DNA of 12,572 nucleotides from Clostridium sp. CAG:632 (lineage in GTDB: Bacteria > Bacillota > Clostridia > Lachnospirales > Lachnospiraceae). Shown piece by piece: positions 1 to 7,000 of the stretch. Below the pieces are notes generated by a model. The model worked only from the letters and a program-made list of their open reading frames with translations. It did no database searches and was not told where the DNA came from. Both the position numbers and the translations under genes were made by a program. Each line of letters starts with the position of its first letter. The stretch's first letter is position 1. The stretch is from the NCBI GenBank assembly GCA_000431515.1, contig HF991347.1:4380-16951 (forward strand). The letters are read 5' to 3'.

Positions 1-442
1 TCTGCTTCTGCCCTCCGGACGGCGGTGCCGGATAGTTCTGCATTCGATCCTCAAGTCCTACCAGCTTCAGAAGCTCTATTGCTCTCTTCTTCGCTTCCTT
101 TATCGGAACTCCTGCGATCTCCAGTGGATAGCAGACATTCATCAATGCATTACGCTGTGCCAGCAGGTTGAACTGCTGAAATACCATGCCGATCTTTCTG
201 CGTTCTTCCCGAAGCTTACTCTTCTTTAAGGAAGTCAGCTCCACCTCATCCAGAAATACCTTTCCGGAGGTCGGACGCTCCAGCAGGTTCAGACATCGAA
301 CCAATGTCGACTTGCCTGCACCGGATGAACCGATGATTCCGAATATGCTTCCATCTTCAATTATCAGATTAATATCTTTTAAGGCCTTTACTTCCCGTTT
401 CTTCAGGCGAAAGGTTTTGTTTACTCCTTCTAATCGAATCAT
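1..442 (-). CDS. metN: Methionine-type ABC transporter ATP-binding protein (MetN), N-terminal 147 codons, cut by window edge
   Basis: This is the cytoplasmic ATPase that would power import of D/L-methionine or a related amino acid with a MetI permease and MetQ lipoprotein, both outside the window. The translation opens MIRLEGVNKTF and continues through ALKDINLIIEDG. Walker A is GSSGAGKST (residues 38-46), followed by the MetN-like RCLNLLERPTSG (49-60) and the Q-loop FQQFNLL (88-94). The ABC signature region at 138-147 reads PAPPSGGQKQ, so the usual LSGGQ is PSGGQ here. Start choice: ATG at 442 preceded by GAGAGGTAGG, and a promoter lies immediately upstream. The Walker B, H-loop and the C-terminal ACT-like NIL domain, if present, lie left of base 1. 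Family assignment is firm as an ABC ATPase and probable as MetN. Substrate is inferred. Confidence 0.88.
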   Translation of the reverse strand, partial: MIRLEGVNKTFRLKKREVKALKDINLIIEDGSIFGIIGSSGAGKSTLVRCLNLLERPTSGKVFLDEVELTSLKKSKLREERRKIGMVFQQFNLLAQRNALMNVCYPLEIAGVPIKEAKKRAIELLKLVGLEDRMQNYPAPPSGGQKQ

Positions 443-469
443 GTTCCTACCTCTCTTTCGATAGGCCTT

Positions 470-499
470 AGTATATCAAACTACTGGGAAATGTGTTAA
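470..499 (-). promoter_or_regulatory. Sigma-A-like promoter of metN
   Basis: Reading the minus strand, TTAACA (494-499, 5 of 6 to TTGACA) is followed by an 18-base spacer and TATACT (470-475, 5 of 6 to TATAAT), 27 bases before the metN ATG. This suggests metN is transcribed independently of the MATE gene upstream. The leader is too short for a SAM riboswitch. Confidence 0.6.
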
Positions 500-517
500 T
501 ACTTGAAATCTATTGTC

Positions 518-540
518 TGCTATAGGATTATTCTATAGCA
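518..540. repeat. Perfect 8-bp inverted repeat over the MATE stop codon
   Basis: TGCTATAG (518-525) and CTATAGCA (533-540) are exact inverted copies separated by 7 bases. The repeat spans the last codons and TAA stop of the MATE gene and sits about 20 bases upstream of the metN minus-35 box. It lacks a following T-tract on either strand, so it is a poor intrinsic terminator. It could be an operator for metN, a weak transcript-end hairpin, or chance in AT-rich sequence. Confidence 0.3.
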
Positions 541-1886
541 AATACTTTTTTTCGAAGAATCAGATAAATGATGATCATTGCAGTACCGGTCAGTATCCAT
601 GAGATTGGGTACACGTTCATGATCCAGTCAAAGGTACGGAACTTCCGAAATACCGTATAGAGCCAGAGAATCCGGAGCCCACAGGATCCAAGGATCGTAA
701 TGATCGTCGGTAGAAGTGAATATCCCATTCCACGCAGAGCCGCACCTGCGATCTCATATGAACCGGTCATGAACTCCAGCATCATAACATGGGTCATACG
801 GATCATGGCATATTCGATAACCGGCGGGTCTACCGTAAATATCCGGATAAATGTATGTCTGCCAAGGATAAAGAATGCACTTAAGATTGCACAGAACACC
901 ATGCCGAGCAACGTACATCCCCGGTATACCTTCTTACACCGGTCATATTCCTTCGCACCGAAGTTCTGACTGGTGAATGTAACTGCAGTCTGGTTAAATG
1001 CATTGATCACAAAATAAGAACAGTACTCAAAGTTCAGTGCAGCTGCAGAGCCTGCGATTGCATCCGGCCCGAAGCTGTTGATGGCAGACTGGATACATAC
1101 ATTGGAAAGAGAGAACACCATTCCCTGTACACCAGCCGGCATTCCGATTCGCAGCACCTTGCCCAGATCATGCATATTCACCTTGAAATCATGGAAGGTC
1201 AGTCTCAAATCTTCCTCCTCATGCATCAGTATAAAGACTACGATTCCGGAGCTGACAATATTGGAGACAACCGTTGCGATTGCCACACCGGCCACATCCA
1301 GCCGGAATACGATCACCAGCACCAGATTTAAGATTACATTTATCACACCTGATACGATCAGACAGAATAACGGACGTTTCGTATCACCGATACTCCTAAG
1401 AATTGCCGCACCAAAGTTATAGATCATAATAAACGGCATTCCGATCATATAAATCCGCAGATATAACATTGCCTGGTCCAGAATGTTATCCGGTGTCCGG
1501 ATCAGCTCCAATACCGGTCTGGCTGCTGCGATTCCTACAATCGTCATTAACAGACCACAGGCCACTGCCAGCAGCATAACGGTCTGAACCACCTGCTTCA
1601 GCCGCTCCCGTTTTCCCTGTCCGATGTAATTGGCGATTACTACATTGGCTCCTACCGATAATCCTACGAATAAATTGATCAGCAGATTGATCACAGCACT
1701 GTTGCCACCCACAGCCGCCAATGCATTACTGCTGGCAAACCGTCCGACAACCGCCACATCCGCTGAGTTAAAAAGCTGTTGCAGGATACTGCTTGCTGCC
1801 AGTGGCAATGCTACGATCAGCAGCTTGTCCCACAGGGAGCCATGCAGCATATCCATCTGTTTCTTTGTCTTCTGTCTATCTTTCAT
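528..1886 (-). CDS. MATE-family efflux transporter
   Basis: A 452-aa integral membrane antiporter of the MATE (MatE, NorM/DinF/MepA-like) family, which exports cationic drugs or metabolites using a Na+ or H+ gradient. The protein is almost entirely hydrophobic helices, consistent with 12 membrane segments in two pseudo-symmetric halves. The first half carries the conserved FNSADVAVVGRFASSNALAAVG stretch (residues 39-60) and RSIGDTKRP (164-172). The second half starts near GMPAGVQGMVFSLSN (about 248-262). Length is typical. Start: ATG at 1886 with AGGAGA 10 bases upstream; an in-frame ATG at codon 11 lacks comparable spacing. The gene is divergent from the 127-aa gene and has its own promoter. 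The actual substrate cannot be read from sequence, and no adjacent regulator was seen. Confidence 0.93.
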   Translation of the reverse strand: MKDRQKTKKQMDMLHGSLWDKLLIVALPLAASSILQQLFNSADVAVVGRFASSNALAAVGGNSAVINLLINLFVGLSVGANVVIANYIGQGKRERLKQVVQTVMLLAVACGLLMTIVGIAAARPVLELIRTPDNILDQAMLYLRIYMIGMPFIMIYNFGAAILRSIGDTKRPLFCLIVSGVINVILNLVLVIVFRLDVAGVAIATVVSNIVSSGIVVFILMHEEEDLRLTFHDFKVNMHDLGKVLRIGMPAGVQGMVFSLSNVCIQSAINSFGPDAIAGSAAALNFEYCSYFVINAFNQTAVTFTSQNFGAKEYDRCKKVYRGCTLLGMVFCAILSAFFILGRHTFIRIFTVDPPVIEYAMIRMTHVMMLEFMTGSYEIAGAALRGMGYSLLPTIITILGSCGLRILWLYTVFRKFRTFDWIMNVYPISWILTGTAMIIIYLILRKKVFAIE

Positions 1887-1925
1887 TTCTTTCTTATCTC
1901 CTGATTCCTCATAAATCTATCCCCT

Positions 1926-1954
1926 ATTTTAGGCATCTGCCGGAGGAAATGCAA
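1926..1954 (-). promoter_or_regulatory. Promoter of the MATE gene
   Basis: On the minus strand TTGCAT (1949-1954) is spaced 17 bases from TAAAAT (1926-1931, 5 of 6 to TATAAT), about 40 bases upstream of the MATE start. The minus-35 matches only 3 of 6, but spacing is ideal and it is the best candidate in the 173-base divergent region. Confidence 0.45.
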
Positions 1955-1959
1955 GTAGG

Positions 1960-1988
1960 TTGTATCCGCTTTCCGAAAATGGTATAAT
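1960..1988 (+). promoter_or_regulatory. Extended minus-10 promoter for the 127-aa gene
   Basis: TTGTAT (1960-1965), a 17-base spacer and a perfect TATAAT (1983-1988) preceded by TGG (an extended TGn minus-10). The predicted start of transcription is near 1995, giving a leader of about 65 bases. It is arranged back-to-back with the MATE promoter, so the two divergent genes could share regulation. Confidence 0.6.
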
Positions 1989-1998
1989 CTATTTGCTT

Positions 1999-2011
1999 TA
2001 TAAGACTTATA
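1999..2011. promoter_or_regulatory. Short palindrome TATAAG-A-CTTATA in the leader
   Basis: A 6-bp inverted repeat with a 1-base centre begins about 10 bases after the strong TATAAT, where a bound repressor would block transcription. The leader also holds TATAG (2010-2014) and CTATA (2033-2037) that could pair. All are AT-only or nearly so in a very AT-rich stretch, so an operator role is speculative. Confidence 0.25.
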
Positions 2012-2059
2012 TAGCATAATGGGATTTATATACTATAACGATTGGTGAAGGAATGTCAT

Positions 2060-2443
2060 ATGGGATTATTCAGAAAACCACTTACAACCGAAGAGTCAGA
2101 ACGACAGGCACGCTACGAGGCTTCCAAGAGCCGGCTGATGGAGCTTCATACAAAGGCTTCCCTGTTGTTTTATATTGATGAAATCCAGTCCACGGACACC
2201 GCTCCCCAGATTCTGGTCGGCGAGCAGGTCCGTGGCGAATTCCATCCAGGAACCACACTGGATATCTATGATTGCGAGGGGCTTCCGGTCGGTCACATGA
2301 CGGTCGGATCCATGGAAGAACGGGAAGTAAAGCTATCTGTTTTTGAAAAAGGAATACGTTCCTATTGTACTCCGGAGGAAGTCTGGGATGGATATGCACC
2401 CGGACAGTTTCTGGCAGTGATACCACATACCTCTCCGGTCTAA
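2060..2443 (+). CDS. Unrecognised 127-aa protein with a possible small beta-barrel domain
   Basis: I do not recognise a named family. Start choice: ATG at 2060, because AAGGA sits 7 bases upstream (2048-2052); the in-frame TTG at 2042 has no such site. Residues 1-33 are charged and probably helical (EESERQARYEASKSRLMELH). From about residue 34 to 121 the sequence looks like beta strands with turns: QILVGEQVRGEF (50-61), HPGTTLDIYD (62-71), EGLPVGHMTVGSM (73-85) and a closing APGQFLAVI (113-121). This order (inner strand, G-x-V-x-G, PG, strand, closing A-x-G-x-x-x-x-x-I) resembles domain II of translation GTPases such as EF-Tu; that is inference only. There is no signal peptide or membrane segment, so it is presumably cytoplasmic. 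It lies 67 bases upstream of ung in the same direction and may be co-transcribed with it. Confidence 0.75.
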   Translation: MGLFRKPLTTEESERQARYEASKSRLMELHTKASLLFYIDEIQSTDTAPQILVGEQVRGEFHPGTTLDIYDCEGLPVGHMTVGSMEEREVKLSVFEKGIRSYCTPEEVWDGYAPGQFLAVIPHTSPV

Positions 2444-2463
2444 GGAGCCACCTGCCTGTTATG

Positions 2464-2491
2464 TTACAACATATTCACAACCATTTATATT
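2464..2491 (+). promoter_or_regulatory. Weak candidate promoter for ung
   Basis: TTACAA (2464-2469), a 16-base spacer and TATATT (2486-2491, 5 of 6), 20 bases before the ung ATG. The minus-35 is poor. A small palindrome, ATGTT-AC-AACAT (2461-2472), overlaps it. No terminator was seen after the upstream gene, so read-through into ung is also plausible. Confidence 0.3.
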
Positions 2492-2510
2492 CAATAAGAA
2501 AGGAATCATT

Positions 2511-3185
2511 ATGGCACAGATTAGTAATGACTGGGATGCACCTCTGCGTCCGGAATATAAGAAACCATACTACCGGGATCTGTTTAACCGGGTCGTCGAA
2601 GAATATCAGAACTATGTAGTATATCCACCTTCAGATGAAATCTTTACGGCATTTCATCTGACACCTCTTCATGAGGTTAAGGTCGTCATTCTGGGACAGG
2701 ATCCCTACCATGAAGAAGGACAAGCTCACGGTCTCTGTTTCTCCGTAAAGCCGGGTGTAGAGACACCTCCGTCCCTGGTCAATATTTATAAGGAACTGCA
2801 TGATGATCTGGGCTGCTATATTCCGAACAATGGCTATCTGACCAAATGGGCCAAACAGGGTGTCCTGATGTTAAACACCCTGCTTACCGTCCGCGCCCAT
2901 CAGGCATTCTCCCACCAGGGAATCGGCTGGGAACAGTTCACCGATGCGGCGATCCGTATCCTGAACGAACAGGACCGCCCAATCGTCTTCCTCTTATGGG
3001 GAAAGCCGGCTCAAAGTAAAGCTGCCATGCTAAACAATCCGAATCATCTGATTCTGAAAGCACCGCACCCAAGTCCATTATCTGCTTACCGCGGATTCTT
3101 CGGCTGCCGGCACTTCAGTCAGGCTAATGCGTTTCTGGAAGAACATGGTCTGGAACCGATCGACTGGCAGATTGAAAATATCTGA
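2511..3185 (+). CDS. ung: Uracil-DNA glycosylase, family 1
   Basis: Removes uracil from DNA, arising from cytosine deamination or dUTP misincorporation, and so starts base-excision repair in the cytoplasm. All family-1 signatures are present in order: GQDPYH (62-67, with the water-activating Asp64), QAHGLCFSV (71-79), VLMLNTLLTVR (118-128, Asn122 being the uracil-reading Asn), LLWG (161-164) and HPSPLSAYRGFFG (186-198, catalytic His186 and the leucine intercalation loop). At 224 aa it is full length for bacterial Ung. Start: ATG at 2511 after AAAGGAATCATT. It is followed by an intrinsic terminator inside the convergent amidase gene. Confidence 0.98.
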   Translation: MAQISNDWDAPLRPEYKKPYYRDLFNRVVEEYQNYVVYPPSDEIFTAFHLTPLHEVKVVILGQDPYHEEGQAHGLCFSVKPGVETPPSLVNIYKELHDDLGCYIPNNGYLTKWAKQGVLMLNTLLTVRAHQAFSHQGIGWEQFTDAAIRILNEQDRPIVFLLWGKPAQSKAAMLNNPNHLILKAPHPSPLSAYRGFFGCRHFSQANAFLEEHGLEPIDWQIENI

Positions 3186-3202
3186 TTTCTTATTTTTATT
3201 CT

Positions 3203-3967
3203 TTATTTTGCCGTTACAATCAACGTATCATAGCCCAGATTGTATAATTGCGTCTGGGCTTTTTTTGCATCCTCCGGACTACTGTAGTTACCGACCTGAA
3301 CTGCAAAGTACTCTCCATTCTCCACAATCTCCGCTTCAAATCCCTCATCAATCAACTGCTCCAACATAAACTGCGCATTGCCATACCGCCGGAATAGTCC
3401 GGTCTGTACCCGATAGGTCTTTGCCACCGGTGTCCCCGGTCCTACGACATTTTCGATTCCATCTGCGATGGCTTCTGCAATCATATCAAAATTCTGATCA
3501 AATGTCCGGTTATCGGCATCTGTATTAATAAATCCCGCTTCGATCAGAATCGCCGGCATCTGGGTTCTGCGAAGTACTGCCAGATTCTTCCGCTCCTGCA
3601 CGCCCAGATTCTTAAATCCTGCCTTCTCCAGCTCCTCATTCACACTGCGTGCCAGTTCTCCACGCACACCACTGTCCGTGTATACCAGTGTTTCCACGCC
3701 GCTATAGGTGTTCGGATACGGACTGGAATTCCGATGGAAGGAAACGAAATAATCCGCTCCGGAACGGTTGGCGATCCTCGCCTTCTCCACCGGTGAATCA
3801 AACTTATCCTCTGTCCGGGTATACACAACCCGGTATCCCCGTTGCTCCAACAGATCACCTACCGCCAGTGCCAGTCTCAGATTATCGTCTTTCTCCAGTC
3901 GTCCGTTATAAGTAGCTCCACCATCGCTGCCACCATGTCCCGCATCTATCACAATTGTTGCTACCAT
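3203..3967 (-). CDS. CwlC-like N-acetylmuramoyl-L-alanine amidase (Amidase_3) with SPOR domain
   Basis: A zinc amidase that cuts the bond between N-acetylmuramic acid and L-alanine in peptidoglycan. Start: ATG at 3967, because AGGAGT lies 7 bases upstream (3975-3980); an in-frame ATG seven codons earlier overlaps no good ribosome site. From that start the protein is 254 aa. Amidase_3 occupies residues 3-172: Zn ligands His11 in DAGHGG, Glu25 in RLEKDDNL and His78 in SFHRNSS, and catalytic Glu143 in LIEAGFINTD. A SPOR peptidoglycan-binding domain follows at about 184-254 (YRVQTGLF to GNYSSPEDAKKAQ). There is no signal peptide: the catalytic fold starts at residue 3. Length, domain order and missing leader match B. 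subtilis CwlC, a mother-cell lysis amidase known from the literature. It lies 74 bases after the giant surface-protein gene and carries its own promoter-like sequence, so co-transcription is possible but not required. Confidence 0.93.
   Translation of the reverse strand: MVATIVIDAGHGGSDGGATYNGRLEKDDNLRLALAVGDLLEQRGYRVVYTRTEDKFDSPVEKARIANRSGADYFVSFHRNSSPYPNTYSGVETLVYTDSGVRGELARSVNEELEKAGFKNLGVQERKNLAVLRRTQMPAILIEAGFINTDADNRTFDQNFDMIAEAIADGIENVVGPGTPVAKTYRVQTGLFRRYGNAQFMLEQLIDEGFEAEIVENGEYFAVQVGNYSSPEDAKKAQTQLYNLGYDTLIVTAK
3232..3266 (+). terminator. Intrinsic terminator of ung, inside the amidase gene
   Basis: AGCCCAGA (3232-3239) pairs perfectly with TCTGGGCT (3253-3260) across a 13-base loop and is followed at once by a run of T (3260-3266). 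It begins 47 bases after the ung stop. On the other strand the same bases encode amidase residues 234-246 (AKKAQTQLYNLGY), within the SPOR domain. On the minus strand there is no T-tract after the stem, so it should stop only rightward transcription. Confidence 0.85.
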
Positions 3968-3995
3968 TTTGCATACTCCTGATTTCATTTATCAT

Positions 3996-4026
3996 TAGTA
4001 TATGCAAAAATCAGCAAACCTTGCAA
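3996..4026 (-). promoter_or_regulatory. Promoter candidate for the amidase; minus-10 also fits sigma-K
   Basis: Two readings overlap. As a sigma-A site: TTGCAA (4021-4026), 18 bases, TATACT (3997-4002). As a sigma-K site: CATATACTA (4004 down to 3996) matches the mother-cell sigma-K minus-10 consensus CATANNNTA exactly. The minus-35 is imperfect, since GCAA is found where an AC is expected 16-17 bases upstream. The site lies in the 74-base gap after the giant gene, and no terminator was seen in that gap. Confidence 0.5.
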
Positions 4027-4041
4027 TTTTTATCCCGGCTC

Positions 4042-7000
4042 CTATCCCTCTCTCCGACGTCTCTTTAAGATTATAAGAAATACTATAAAAGCTGCCAGTC
4101 CGATCACGCCGCCGATCGTTCCGAAGAACAGCCCCTTGTTCGTATAATACCGGATCCAGAGATTCGTTGTTACAAAGAATCCTCTTGCTTCCGCAGTCTG
4201 TTCATTGCCTGCAGCATCTGTCGTGACTACCTTCACGTTATGGGCATGGATGGAATCACCGGATATATCAAAGGTATACGGCTGATTTCCGGCTGTCATC
4301 TCTGCAACCTCCTTCTCATTCCATGTCCGGTATGGCTGACTGTAATCATCCAGATAAACTGTCACTGTCTTAAGAAGCAGGTTATCGCTTGCACTTACCT
4401 CGGCCGTCATCTGATCTACCGCATAGGTTTTATGGCTCTCCAGATTCAGCAGTACAATATTCGGTGCTGTCTTATCCACGCCGAACCGCAGCTCCGCACC
4501 CTTGGTGTCCAGTGTATTCTCTGCCACATTACCGGCTCCGTCTTCCGAATGGATATTCAGCCGGTATGCACCGTCATCCTTAAAATTCTTCTTAAAGATT
4601 GTATAGACATACCGGTACCAGTTTCCATTACCACCCGTCACATCCATCCTGTAATCGGTTCCCTCTGTCAGCACGATCGTCTGATTATTCTTAAATAATG
4701 TCAGCCGGATGTTCTTTAACGCATTTGCATTCACTTCTGTAATGACAACGTCCTCTGCGTCCTTGACATAAGAGCTGTTGAACCGCTTCGCAACATCTCC
4801 GAATTCATAGGTGGAACCGAACCGGTTGACAGAGAATGATACTTCTTTTGTTGTAGTATTTCCCGCACGATCTGTCAGACTTGCCTGTAAGATATAAATA
4901 TCGTCCGCTTCCTTTGTATTGGCAAAGTTCCGAAAAGCAAAGGTTCCTCCGTTTTGTGTCTGTGTATAAGTTCCTTCCGGTTCTATTGTTCCATGATTTG
5001 CTCCAATCAGCTGAACCGTCAGATTCTCCGGATCGTAGTTTGCATCCGAACCGGTAATTACCGGTTTTACCTCTCCGTTATAGGCTACCTGATCCGCAAT
5101 GTTCTGAATCTCCAGCTCCGGTGCTGTCGTATCGATATAGAAGCTCTCTTCCTGATACCGCTCTGCCTCGTTTCCAGCCATATCCCTCACTGCAACCCGG
5201 AAGGTATATAACGCATCTCCAGAATATGTGATCGTGGCTGTATGCCGGTCTCCATCCTGCTGCCAGCTGCTGACAGACGGTCTTGCTGTTTCCGCACCAT
5301 CTCTGGTCGCCGTCACTCTTATATCCACCCAATCCGCATTAAAGTTATGCTCCATGACAGTGATTGTTGCGGTTCTGGCTGCATTATAATAGTTTCCGTT
5401 TCTTGCATTCCGGTTGTCATAACTTACCGAAACCTCCGGTGCCGCCTTATCAATCGTAAATGCTTCCGGTGCCGCAGTTCCTTCTGCATATTCTGTACCT
5501 TCTGCCATGTTACCCGCCATATCCGTATACCGGATTCCAAATGTATAATCACCATCTGCCTGATAAGTAATACTTGCTGTCCATACGGTATCATCCTGAT
5601 TGCCGCTGCCATCCTGTCTGCTCCAGTCAGAAATCTCCGGCAAAACTCCATTCGTATTGGCAATCGAAAGCTGTACCGCCGACGGGTCAAAATTCCGTTC
5701 CGTGATACTGACATATGCATACCGATCTCCTCCGAAATACGTATTATTAACTGCCTGATTGTTATCATAGCGCACCTGAATTTTCGGTGCCGTTTTATCA
5801 ATCCGGATAGTCTGCTCTGCCTGTACACTGTTACCCGCATTATCCCGGGCGGTAATCACGATCAGGACATCATTGCTGTTATTCAGCGTACTGTCTACTG
5901 TGACACTGCCACGCCATTTTCTTAATAATCCTTCTGCAGTCTGTTTATTCGCGTCCTGAACATACAGATCACCGCTCTGTGTCGGCTGCTCTGCATTTAC
6001 GGCCCGGTTATAAATCTGATAACTGATCCTCCCGAGTCCCGAACAGGTACCACCGGTCACCGGATCTGAAATCGAAAGATCTACCTTCACATCATCACGA
6101 TAGATTCCATTTTCCGGCTTCTCCGGATCCACGCTTACCTCCGGTGCAATATATTCCACCAGTGGATTCTGCTTATCGATCATCAGTCCGTCTGTGCTGA
6201 GATAGGTATAGTTACCAGCCTTATCCCGGATACGGACATAAACCACGCCCTGCACATTATCCGTCAGCTTCAGCTCCTGGAATGTCTGCCAGCCGGTTAT
6301 GCTGTCTAACTCCTTACGGGTCAGCGGTTTTACACCGGCAACTGTATTCTGTGCTGTATTTTCCACTTTATCTACATAGTAATCTACGGACTTTATCGGA
6401 GAAGTCAGATCCTCCTTTGTACAGCTGATCGTGATCTCCTGCTTGGAACAGAATCCATAAGTCAGAACCGCTCTTAGACCGCTCCACTCTGCCGTACGTC
6501 CTTCTGCCGATGCCGCTTGCACACTTCCGGTCGGTGCTGTCTTATCTACCGTAAATTTATACGGTGATTTCTGACCGTTTGTATTCACAGTCGCATTCTT
6601 ATTGCCTGCCAGATCCTTATACGATACAGATACCGTATAATTCGCATCCTTCTTATAAGTGATCACTGCCGTATGGGTAGCAGCATCCGGATTCTTCTTG
6701 TTTTCCATCGTCTTCCAGCTGCTGATCGTGTATGCATTCTCAACCGCTTTTCCCTTGACATCCGTGGCTGTTATCACGATTCCCTTTGTCGCCGCATCGG
6801 CATCAAAATGATGACTTCTTTCGGTAATAACGACAGTTGCGGTTCTTGCCTTAAAATATCCGGAAGCCGCATCAGCATTCGTCTTATCCTGATAGGTTAC
6901 CTGAATCTGCGGTGCCGTATTATCAACGTCCAGCTTCACTGACTGCACGGTTTCGTTTCCCGCATTATCACATGTCTTAACATATACAACTACATTGCAA

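Noticed and set aside
443..527. Possible SAM (S-box) riboswitch or T-box before metN
   Set aside because: Only 85 bases separate the MATE stop from metN, and the promoter takes most of that. The remaining leader is about 20 bases, too short for either element.
2042..2059. TTG start giving a 133-aa version of the orphan protein
   Set aside because: No Shine-Dalgarno lies upstream of it, while AAGGA inside this stretch is ideally spaced for the ATG at 2060.
2082..2426. Minus-strand open frame opposite the 127-aa gene
   Set aside because: It has Arg/Pro-rich shadow composition and no ribosome site. The plus-strand gene has a promoter and a well-spaced Shine-Dalgarno.
3968..3988. Upstream ATG adding seven residues (MKSGVCK) to the amidase
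   Set aside because: The extension contains the AGGAGT ribosome site of the downstream ATG, is not a signal peptide, and has a weaker site of its own.
3968..4041. Intrinsic terminator between the giant gene and the amidase
   Set aside because: Only a 5-bp TGCAA/TTGCA pairing was found, without a GC-rich stem and T-tract in the right order, so I did not call one.
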